A DNA stretch of 32,938 bases from Thiobacillus sp. UBA6205. Its GTDB lineage: Bacteria > Pseudomonadota > Gammaproteobacteria > Burkholderiales > Thiobacillaceae. This document shows positions 23,290-29,479 of this stretch, one piece after another. Positions within the stretch are counted from its first letter, which is position 1. The number at the start of each line of letters is the position of its first letter. A program made the translations under genes and the position numbers. The DNA is taken from the NCBI GenBank assembly GCA_002421825.1, contig DISR01000025.1:8805-41742 (forward strand). The letters run 5' to 3'. Under the pieces are notes generated by a model. The model did not search any database and was not told the DNA's origin. It saw only the letters and a program-made list of their open reading frames with translations.

Positions 23290-24036
23290 TCAAATGTCGT
23301 AGCCGTAACTGCGGATCACCGCCCGCGCCTGCGGGGTTTTCAGGAAATCGAGCAGGGCGCGCGCGGCAGGATTGTTCTCGCCGCGCTTGAGCAGGGCCGC
23401 ATCCTGGCGGATCGCTGCGTGGAGCGCAGCCGGCACGATCCAGACCGAGCCGCCGGAGAGCCTGCCGTCCTGCCAGATCTGCGACAGCGCGACAAAGCCG
23501 ATGTCGGCATTGCCGCTGGCGACGAACTGGTGGGTCTGGCCAATGTTCTCGCCAGTCACGAATTTGCTCCTCGCCGGCGCCGCCGGCCCCAGCCTGTCCA
23601 GCACCTGCATCGCCGCCGCGCCGTAGGGCGCGAGTTTGGGATTGGCTACGGCGAGCCTGTTGTAGGTGCCGCGGCGGAGCACGGCATCGCTGCCGTCGAG
23701 CTTCGCGGCATCCGCACTCCACAGCGCCAGCCTGCCGATGGCGTAGGTTTGCGTGCTCACCGCATCGCCTTCGCGCGCAAGCCGCGCCGGGGTTTCATCG
23801 TCGGCCGCAAGCAGCACGTCGAAGGGCGCGCCATGCTTGATCTGGGTATAGAACTTGCCCGTTCCGCCGGAAGACAATGACAGCCTGTGGCTGGTGGCTC
23901 GCTCGAACAGCGGGGCAAGCCGCTTCATCGGCGCGCTGAAATTGGCCGCCACGGCGATGCTGGCTTCCCCCGCCCCTGCGCTCACGGCAACGGCGACAAG
24001 CATCGCGGCCATGATGAGTCTCAACGCATGGAACAT
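23290..24036 (-). CDS. modA: Molybdate-binding periplasmic protein ModA
   Basis: 248 residues. A signal peptide (FHALRLIMAAMLVAVAVSAG, cleaved near AGA) precedes the substrate-binding protein. ModA-type features are AVAANFSAPMKRLAPLFE, LSLSSGGTGKFYTQIKHGAPFDVLLAADDE, and FVTGENIGQTHQFVASGNADIGFVALSQ. It captures molybdate or tungstate in the periplasm. A ModE-like palindrome lies 20-45 bases upstream. Genes modA-modB-modC form a tight operon. Confidence 0.95.
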   Translation of the reverse strand: MFHALRLIMAAMLVAVAVSAGAGEASIAVAANFSAPMKRLAPLFERATSHRLSLSSGGTGKFYTQIKHGAPFDVLLAADDETPARLAREGDAVSTQTYAIGRLALWSADAAKLDGSDAVLRRGTYNRLAVANPKLAPYGAAAMQVLDRLGPAAPARSKFVTGENIGQTHQFVASGNADIGFVALSQIWQDGRLSGGSVWIVPAALHAAIRQDAALLKRGENNPAARALLDFLKTPQARAVIRSYGYDI

Positions 24037-24055
24037 GCCGTCTCCTGCCAGGTTT

Positions 24056-24081
24056 TCGATATGTTTATTGTGTCATATCGC
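24056..24081 (-). promoter_or_regulatory. ModE-like operator upstream of modA
   Basis: Perfect 7-base arms CGATATG (24057-24063) and CATATCG (24074-24080) are separated by 10 bases that contain TATTGT. The known ModE site of E. coli is a similar AT-rich dyad with a TATTGT-like centre and CG at its ends. It lies between modE and modA, where repression by molybdate-bound ModE is expected. Confidence 0.6.
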
Positions 24082-24120
24082 ATTGAGGCTTGCCAGCGCA
24101 GGCAGGCCCCGGAAGGCAAA

Positions 24121-24477
24121 TCAGTCGCCACGGACATCCGGAGCCAGATGCGCGCCCAGCTCCGCCAGTTCCGCGTCCGTGGCTTCGCGTGCCTGCGCCT
24201 CCAGCCGCCGGTAGCGGCCAATGACCTCCTCGGCCAGCGGCGTAAGCGCGGCGCCGCCGCCGCGCGCACCGCCCTTGGCCGTCTCGACCAGGGGGGACTT
24301 GAAGCAGCGGTTCATGGTGTCGACCAGGTGCCAGGCGCGCTTGTAGCTCATGTTCATGCTGCGACCGGCCGCGGCTATGGAGCCGGTTTCATGGATGGCT
24401 TCGAGCAATTGCACCTTGCCGGGGCCGAGCGCGATGGTTTCGCCGAGGACAAGGCGGAAAGTCAGGCGTGGTTTCAT
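24121..24477 (-). CDS. modE: ModE-like molybdenum regulator, DNA-binding domain only
   Basis: 118 residues. It matches the N-terminal LysR-like winged-helix domain of ModE (LGPGKVQLLEAIHETGSIAAAGRSMNMSYKRAWHLVDTMN, then GGARGGGAALTPLAEEVIGRYRRLE). Full ModE has two further Mop domains that bind molybdate; these are absent and the gene ends cleanly. So it either senses molybdate another way or acts with ModC's Mop domain. It lies 84 bases upstream of modA with an operator between. There is no ribosome site before the ATG; the start could be leaderless. Confidence 0.88.
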   Translation of the reverse strand: MKPRLTFRLVLGETIALGPGKVQLLEAIHETGSIAAAGRSMNMSYKRAWHLVDTMNRCFKSPLVETAKGGARGGGAALTPLAEEVIGRYRRLEAQAREATDAELAELGAHLAPDVRGD

Positions 24478-24483
24478 GCGGGC

Positions 24484-24575
24484 ATGATACCGCCGGTGCC
24501 GTCAGTACCGGAATCCGGCCGTGCCTGGCACGAATTCCCGGGCACCGCCCCAAGCCGCGCGGCTGCCGGTATCAT
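24484..24575. promoter_or_regulatory. Mirror-image TATCAT promoters between modE and marC
   Basis: ATGATACCG (24484-24492) and CGGTATCAT (24567-24575) form a widely spaced inverted repeat. On each outgoing strand TATCAT, a fair -10 box, is followed by exactly 6 bases and then the ATG of modE or marC. Both messages would start at or near their ATG, and neither ATG has a ribosome site. The -35 regions are poor. Confidence 0.4.
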
Positions 24576-24581
24576 CCGCCG

Positions 24582-25217
24582 ATGGACTTCGCCGCACTCT
24601 TCCAGGCCGCGCTCACCCTGTTCGCCATCGTCGACCCGGTCGGCGTGATCCCGATCTTCCTCCTGGCCACCCGCGGCTTCTCGCGCGAGCAGCAGCATCG
24701 CGCCGCCTGGATCTCGGCGCTGACGGTGTGGCTGGTGCTGGTGGGCTTCACCTTCATGGGCGAGCCCATGCTGAAGTTCTTCGGCATCCGCATCGAGGCC
24801 TTCTCGGTGGCGGGCGGCCTGCTGCTGCTGATGCTGGCCTTGTCCATGCTGCAGGCGCACGTGAGCCCGCTGAAGCAGACGCCGGACGAAGCCATGGAGG
24901 CCGAGGAAAAGGAAGCCGTCGGCGCGGTGCCGCTGGGCGTGCCGCTCCTGGCCGGCCCCGGCGCCATCACCCATGTCATCGTCGTCGCCGGCGCGACACC
25001 GGGCGATGTCCTGCACCAGGCCGCCCTGCTGATCCCGATTTCCATGGTGGCGCTGTCGGTGTGGATTGCCTTCCGCGCCGGCCCCGCCATCGCCAGGCGC
25101 CTGGGCAAGACCGGCATCCATGTCGTCACCCGCCTGATGGGTTTGATCATTGCCGCCATATCGATCGAGATGATCGCGCGCGGGCTGGCGGGGCTGTTTC
25201 CCGGCCTCGTCGCATAG
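24582..25217 (+). CDS. MarC-family integral membrane protein
   Basis: 211 residues, six hydrophobic segments, as in the MarC/NAAT family of inner-membrane proteins whose substrates are mostly unknown (some amino-acid transport reported in archaea). Family features are FAALFQAALTLFAIVDPVGV (with P-V-G-V-I-P) and GVPLLAGPGAITHVIVVAG. The start at 24582 gives the expected N terminus; no ribosome site precedes it. It is divergent from modE. Its stop codon lies directly before an OxyR-like site that belongs to the next operon. Confidence 0.88.
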   Translation: MDFAALFQAALTLFAIVDPVGVIPIFLLATRGFSREQQHRAAWISALTVWLVLVGFTFMGEPMLKFFGIRIEAFSVAGGLLLLMLALSMLQAHVSPLKQTPDEAMEAEEKEAVGAVPLGVPLLAGPGAITHVIVVAGATPGDVLHQAALLIPISMVALSVWIAFRAGPAIARRLGKTGIHVVTRLMGLIIAAISIEMIARGLAGLFPGLVA

Positions 25218-25254
25218 TTAGATTATTACTATCAAATAGATTGCCACAATCAAT
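25218..25254 (+). promoter_or_regulatory. OxyR-like operator upstream of the rubrerythrin operon
   Basis: Four tetrads at exact 11-base spacing: TTAG (25218), CTAT (25229), ATTG (25240) and CAAT (25251). Against ATAG-N7-CTAT-N7-ATAG-N7-CTAT, 13 of 16 positions match, the same score as the katG/oxyR site. It starts right after the marC stop and lies 116 bases before the rubrerythrin ATG. Confidence 0.55.
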
Positions 25255-25369
25255 TAGACCTATCGTTCCCGGGTCCGTAAAGTTGCATCCGTGGACAGCG
25301 CTGAGGATTAAGCCCGGCGCTGACCAAGAGATCGAAACCCGAATCCAACTTTGCTCAAGGAGAAACGAC

Positions 25370-25846
25370 ATGGCTGTTGACATCAAATCCCCCACCATCC
25401 GGAACCTGGAAGCCGCCTTCGCCGGCGAGTGCATGGCCCACGCCAAGTACCGCTACTTCGCGAAAATCTGCCGCGCCGCCGGCGACGAGGAAACCGCGAA
25501 AGTGTTCGAAGCCACCGCCGACCAGGAAATCCTGCACGCCTTCGGCCATGCCGAACTGCTGTTCGCGCAGGAAACCATGACCCCGGCCAAGTGCCTGCAG
25601 TACGCCATCGAGGGCGAAACCCACGAGTACACCGAGATGTACCCCAGGTTCCGCCACGAAGCGATGGAAGAAGGCCACGCCGCCGCGGTAAAGGAGATCG
25701 ACGAGCAGATCGCCGAATCCAAGGAACACGCGGAAATGTTCCAGGGCGTGCTGGACAAGGCAGCCAAGCGCTTCGCCGCGCTGGCCAAGGTGGAAGAGAA
25801 GCACGCCAGCCACTACCAGGCGCAGAAGGACCGGATCGCTGCCTGA
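25370..25846 (+). CDS. rbr: Rubrerythrin (di-iron domain only)
   Basis: 158 residues. Rubrerythrins reduce H2O2 with electrons from rubredoxin. The four-helix ferritin-like di-iron domain is complete: ligand helices are GECMAHAKYRYFA, ATADQEILHAFGHAELL, EGETHEYTEMYPRF and EEGHAAAVKEIDEQIAESKEHAEMF. The usual C-terminal rubredoxin domain (two CxxC) is absent; a separate rubredoxin gene follows 116 bases downstream and a reductase gene after that. AAGGAG lies 8 bases before the ATG at 25370. An OxyR-like operator lies upstream, and a long stem-loop follows. Confidence 0.93.
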   Translation: MAVDIKSPTIRNLEAAFAGECMAHAKYRYFAKICRAAGDEETAKVFEATADQEILHAFGHAELLFAQETMTPAKCLQYAIEGETHEYTEMYPRFRHEAMEEGHAAAVKEIDEQIAESKEHAEMFQGVLDKAAKRFAALAKVEEKHASHYQAQKDRIAA

Positions 25847-25860
25847 AAAAACCTTTGAAC

Positions 25861-25928
25861 AAAGAGGACACGGAGGACAGGAGGAAATTCTTTAAGCTCC
25901 TTGCTTTTCCTCCTGTCCTCATGTCCTC
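25861..25928. repeat. Long purine/pyrimidine stem-loop between rubrerythrin and rubredoxin genes
   Basis: A 15-bp perfect stem (25873-25887 with 25906-25920) extends by another 7 bp (GAGGACA at 25864-25870 with TGTCCTC at 25922-25928) across a small internal loop. The left arm is built from 9-nt units of the form ACAnnGAGG (ACAAAGAGG, ACACGGAGG, ACAGGAGGA). It resembles the stem-loop after the rubredoxin gene. Confidence 0.75.
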
Positions 25929-25962
25929 CTGTAAGAACTTGACTTAATTGAAAGGAAACATC

Positions 25963-26136
25963 ATGAAAGTTTGGCAATGCATCGTGTGCGGATACATTTA
26001 TGACGAAGCCAAGGGCGACCCCGAGCACGGCGTCGCGCCCGGCACCCGCTGGGAGGACGTGCCGGAAGGCTGGGAATGCCCGGACTGCGGCGTGTCCAAG
26101 GCCGATTTCGAGATGGTCGAAGTCGAGGCTGCTTAA
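25963..26136 (+). CDS. Rubredoxin
   Basis: 57 residues. A one-iron electron carrier with four Cys ligands in two CxxC loops: C6 and C9 (WQCIVCGYIY), C39 and C42 (WECPDCGVSKADF). The aromatic core residues are present. It is expected to pass electrons from the reductase encoded next to rubrerythrin. The start at 25963 is preferred to the ATG at 25948 because AAAGGAAA precedes it and the protein then starts as usual (MKVWQC). Confidence 0.95.
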   Translation: MKVWQCIVCGYIYDEAKGDPEHGVAPGTRWEDVPEGWECPDCGVSKADFEMVEVEAA

Positions 26137-26142
26137 AAGCTT

Positions 26143-26212
26143 GAACACAGAGGGAACAGAGGTAGCAGAGGATGGCTTCTGTTTCCCTCTGGTTCCTCTG
26201 CTACCGCTGTGT
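26143..26212. repeat. Long stem-loop between rubredoxin and reductase genes, same family
   Basis: A 12-bp perfect stem GGTAGCAGAGGA (26161-26172) with TCCTCTGCTACC (26194-26205), extended by ACACAG (26145-26150) with CTGTGT (26207-26212). The left side has three 9-nt units ending in CAGAGG (ACACAGAGG, GAACAGAGG, TAGCAGAGG), and AGAGGGAA can pair instead with TTCCCTCT (26183-26190). It shares its design with the stem-loop 230 bases upstream. Confidence 0.75.
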
Positions 26213-26235
26213 AAATAGGTTACTCAAGGAAAACC

Positions 26236-27408
26236 ATGGATCCCATCGTCATTATCGGCTCCGGCCTTGCGGGCTACACCGTGCTGCGCGAATTCAGGAA
26301 GCGCGACCAGGAAACGCCGGTCACGCTGATCTCTTCGGACGACGGCCACTTCTATTCCAAACCCAACCTGTCCAATGCGCTGGTTGCGGGCAAGTCGGCC
26401 GAGCAGCTGGTGAACACGCCGCGCGAAAAAATGGCGGCCGACCTCAAGGCAGAAATCGTCGCCAATGCCCGCGTCACCGCCATCGACACCGCCGGCAAAA
26501 AGGTGCGCTGGAGCGATGGCGAAACCGCCTATTCGAAGCTGGTTCTCGCCCTGGGGGCCGACCCGATTCCGCACGGCCTGAGCGGGCCGGGTGCGGACAA
26601 GGTGTTTGCGGTAAACGATTTGCAGGACTACGCGGCGTTCCGATCCGCGCTCAAGCCGGGCGGCAAGGTGGCCATCCTCGGCGGCGGCCTCATCGGCTCG
26701 GAATTCGCCAACGACCTCACCGCTTCCGGCTGCAACGTGGAAGTGGTGCACCTCGGCCCCTGGCCGCTGGAGCGTTTGATCCCGGAACAGGTGGGACGCG
26801 CGCTCGCCGATGCGCTGGCGGAGAAAGGCGTCACCTGGCATTTCGGGCGCACGGCCAAAACCGCTGAAACCTCCGGCGGCGGCGTCGTCCTCAGCCTCGA
26901 CGACGGCAGCAAGGTGGCAGCCGACATCGTGCTTTCGGCCATCGGCCTGCGTTCAAGAACACAATTGGCCGCCAGCGCCGGCCTCCAGGTCAACCGCGGC
27001 ATCGTCGTGGACAGGACCCTGCAAACCTCGGCGCCGGACGTGTATGCGCTCGGCGACTGCGCCGAAGTCGACGGCCAGGTGCTGCCCTACGTGCTGCCGC
27101 TGATGCAGCAGGCGCGCGCGCTCGCTGCCTCGCTCGCCGGCGAGAAGAGCGAGGTGCGCTATCCGGTCATGCCGGTGGTGGTGAAAACCCCCGCCCTGCC
27201 GCTGGCCGTGCTCCCCCCGGCGGCCGGCTCCGATGGCTGCTGGCAGGTGGACTGCAATGAAGACGGCATCTGCGCGCTGCACCTCGATGGCGCAAATGTC
27301 TTGCGCGGCTTCGCTCTCGCCGGCAAGCTGGCGGCGCAGCGCAGCCAGTATGCAGCCAAGGCCGGCCTGTGTGTCAGTTCAGCGCGAACACCAGCACGAT
27401 TGGCATGA
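26236..27408 (+). CDS. FAD-dependent NAD(P)H:rubredoxin reductase
   Basis: 390 residues. A two-dinucleotide-domain flavoprotein. The FAD-binding motif IVIIGSGLAGYTVLREF is at the N terminus; the NAD(P)H motif KVAILGGGLIGSEFANDL is near residue 150; the second FAD block TSAPDVYALGDCAEVDGQ is near residue 265. Length and blocks match NADH:rubredoxin or flavorubredoxin reductases (RubB/NorW type). Being third after rubrerythrin and rubredoxin, it probably starts the electron chain NADH to rubredoxin to rubrerythrin to H2O2. AAGGA lies 6-7 bases before the ATG. Its 3' end overlaps the convergent AEC gene by 35 bases. Confidence 0.9.
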   Translation: MDPIVIIGSGLAGYTVLREFRKRDQETPVTLISSDDGHFYSKPNLSNALVAGKSAEQLVNTPREKMAADLKAEIVANARVTAIDTAGKKVRWSDGETAYSKLVLALGADPIPHGLSGPGADKVFAVNDLQDYAAFRSALKPGGKVAILGGGLIGSEFANDLTASGCNVEVVHLGPWPLERLIPEQVGRALADALAEKGVTWHFGRTAKTAETSGGGVVLSLDDGSKVAADIVLSAIGLRSRTQLAASAGLQVNRGIVVDRTLQTSAPDVYALGDCAEVDGQVLPYVLPLMQQARALAASLAGEKSEVRYPVMPVVVKTPALPLAVLPPAAGSDGCWQVDCNEDGICALHLDGANVLRGFALAGKLAAQRSQYAAKAGLCVSSARTPARLA

Positions 27409-28252
27409 CGGCCAGTGACGAAAGGTTGCCAAGCAGCACGATGGACGCCACCCGTTCCGGCTCCTGCCTGTATTGCTCGGCCATCAGGTAATTCAGCACC
27501 GCCGGCGGCAGCGCGCCGAACACCAGCAGGATGGACTGCTGCAGCGGGTCGAGATCGAGAAAAGGCGCGAGCGTCAGCACCATGGCGATACCGGTCAGTG
27601 GCGCGACGACGCCGCTCCAGGCGCCGATGTGCCAGTCCTTGAACGACACCTGGTTGAGGCGCACGCCCAGTGCGAACAGCAGCATGGGAATCGAGGCATC
27701 GCCCAGCATCTTGATCGCGGTGTAGAGCGCGTCCGGCAGCACGGTGCCGGACAGGCTCACCGCCACGCCCAGCACGGTCGCCGCCATCACCGGGGTTTTC
27801 AATAACTGCAGCAGGTTCATGCGGTGCGCCAGCAGGTACGGGCCCATGGAGAAATGCAGCACCATCTCCACCAGGAACAGGATGATGGCCGCCCCCAGCG
27901 CCGCGTCGCCGAAGGCCAGCACGATGAGCGGGATGCCCATGTTGCCGGAGTTGTTGAACATCATCGGCGGCACGAAGGTCTTCACGTCGACCTTCAGCAG
28001 ACGCGCCACCGGCCAGGCCAAAAGGCCCGAGCCGAGGATCACCAGCGCACCGCCCAGCGCAAGCTGCCAGTAGTGGGTGAAGTCGAAATCCTTCGAGGCG
28101 AGCGCCGCGAACACCAGCGCCGGCACCAGCACGTCCATGCTGATCTGGTTGGTGACGCCGATGTCAGGCCGCTTGATCCTTCCATAGAGATAGCCGATGC
28201 CGATGATGGCGAAGACCGGGAAGACGATGGAGAGGATGCGCAGGGCGAGCAT
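27374..28252 (-). CDS. AEC-family (auxin efflux carrier-like) permease
   Basis: 292 residues, about ten hydrophobic segments. Bacterial AEC members carry malate, malonate or other organic acids. Visible features are VFPVFAIIGIGYLYGR at the N terminus, VPPMMFNNSGNMGIPLIVLAFG in the middle (the family's N-S-G-N-x-G block) and ALPPAVLNYLMAEQYRQEPE in the C-terminal half. The start at 28252 gives the usual N terminus. The gene is convergent with and overlaps the reductase gene. Substrate unknown. Confidence 0.9.
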   Translation of the reverse strand: MLALRILSIVFPVFAIIGIGYLYGRIKRPDIGVTNQISMDVLVPALVFAALASKDFDFTHYWQLALGGALVILGSGLLAWPVARLLKVDVKTFVPPMMFNNSGNMGIPLIVLAFGDAALGAAIILFLVEMVLHFSMGPYLLAHRMNLLQLLKTPVMAATVLGVAVSLSGTVLPDALYTAIKMLGDASIPMLLFALGVRLNQVSFKDWHIGAWSGVVAPLTGIAMVLTLAPFLDLDPLQQSILLVFGALPPAVLNYLMAEQYRQEPERVASIVLLGNLSSLAVMPIVLVFALN

Positions 28253-28299
28253 GGGCGGATTCTACCCTGCGGGCCGGGCCGGTTTTTCGCCGCCTGAAA

Positions 28300-28327
28300 T
28301 GGACACCTAACGGATTGTGTCTAGAAT
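28300..28327 (+). promoter_or_regulatory. Strong sigma-70-type promoter of the HD-GYP gene
   Basis: A -35 TGGACA (28300-28305) and a -10 TAGAAT (28322-28327), each with one mismatch to consensus, are 16 bases apart. Transcription would start near 28334, which rules out the upstream ATG at 28315 and supports the start at 28357. Confidence 0.7.
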
Positions 28328-28356
28328 GGTCTAAGTCAATCACAAACTTGGAAAGT

Positions 28357-29475
28357 ATGCCGAGCACGCTGCTGATCGTGGACGACGAGCCTTCCAACCT
28401 GGCCGTGCTGACCAAAGTGCTGCAGCCGCATTACCGCGTGCGTGCGGCCAATTCCGGCGCGCGCGCATTGCAGGCGGCACAGTCTTCACCCATGCCCGAC
28501 CTCATCCTGCTCGATGTCATGATGCCGGGCATGGACGGCTACGCCGTATTGAGCCGCCTGCGCGAACAGCCGCAGACCCGCAACATTCCCGTCATATTCG
28601 TCACTGCGCTTGATGACGAAACCAACGAGGAGCACGGCCTGCGCCTGGGTGCGGTCGACTACATCGCCAAACCCATCAAGCCCGCCATCGTGCAGGCGCG
28701 GGTCGCCGCCCATCTGGAACTGAAACAGGCGCGCGACCGTCTTTCCAACGAAAACGCCTGGCTGGAGGCGGAAATCGCCCGGCGCCTGTCGGACAACCTC
28801 GTCATCCAGGATGCCAGCATCCACGCTCTCGCCTATCTGGCCGAAACCCGCGACCCGGAAACCGGCAACCACATCCATCGCACCCAGCAGTACGTGCATA
28901 CGCTGGCCTGGGAGCTTTCCGACCACGCGCGCTTCAATCGCTACCTCGACCCGCATGCGATCTGGCTGCTCACCAAGTCCGCGCCCCTGCACGACATCGG
29001 CAAGGTCGGCATCCCCGACCACATCCTGCTCAAGCCGGGACGCCTCACCGACGAAGAAATGGCCATCATGAGAACCCATGCCCAGCTCGGCGCCGAAGCC
29101 ATCGAAAAAGCCGAGCGTGCGGTCGCACGCCCCCTGGAGTTTCTCGGTACCGCCAAGGAAATCGCCCATTGGCACCACGAGAAGTGGGACGGCAGCGGCT
29201 ATCCGGACGGCCTCAAGGGCGATGCCATTCCGATTCCCGCCCGCCTGATGGCGCTGGCCGACGTGTTCGACGCGCTCATCAACAAGCGCGTGTACAAGCC
29301 GGCAATGCCGCCGGACGAAGCGCGCGCCATCATCCTGGACGGCGCCGGCACGCATTTCGACCCCGACGTGGCCGCGGCATTCGACGCCTCATACGAGGAT
29401 TTCGTGGCCATCGCCCAGCGCTACCGCGATGACGAGGAGACAGCCCCGTCCCGCGAGAGCAGGGCGCGAAACTAG
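28357..29475 (+). CDS. RpfG-type response regulator, receiver plus HD-GYP c-di-GMP phosphodiesterase
   Basis: 372 residues. Residues 1-125 are a receiver domain with acid pocket (VDDEP), phospho-acceptor D53 (LILLDVMMPG), T83 and K105 (AKPIKP). A helical linker follows. The HD-GYP domain (about 150-350) has HNHIHRTQQ-like ligands, H212-D213 (LHDIGKVGIPD) and HHEKWDGSGYPDG with G281-Y-P. All catalytic residues look intact, so it should hydrolyse cyclic di-GMP when phosphorylated. GGAAAG lies just before the ATG. It is followed 4 bases later by a membrane PAS sensor, probably in the same operon; the partner kinase is not within the window. Confidence 0.93.
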   Translation: MPSTLLIVDDEPSNLAVLTKVLQPHYRVRAANSGARALQAAQSSPMPDLILLDVMMPGMDGYAVLSRLREQPQTRNIPVIFVTALDDETNEEHGLRLGAVDYIAKPIKPAIVQARVAAHLELKQARDRLSNENAWLEAEIARRLSDNLVIQDASIHALAYLAETRDPETGNHIHRTQQYVHTLAWELSDHARFNRYLDPHAIWLLTKSAPLHDIGKVGIPDHILLKPGRLTDEEMAIMRTHAQLGAEAIEKAERAVARPLEFLGTAKEIAHWHHEKWDGSGYPDGLKGDAIPIPARLMALADVFDALINKRVYKPAMPPDEARAIILDGAGTHFDPDVAAAFDASYEDFVAIAQRYRDDEETAPSRESRARN

Positions 29476-29479
29476 CACC

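Noticed and set aside
22564..23880. A 438-codon plus-strand frame opposite modB and modA
   Set aside because: ModA, ModB and ModC are clear on the minus strand; the antisense product has no recognisable features.
25861..26212. Reading the repeated 9-nt units as a CRISPR array
   Set aside because: There are no constant repeats with unique spacers; the units are short, tandem and mirrored to form hairpins.
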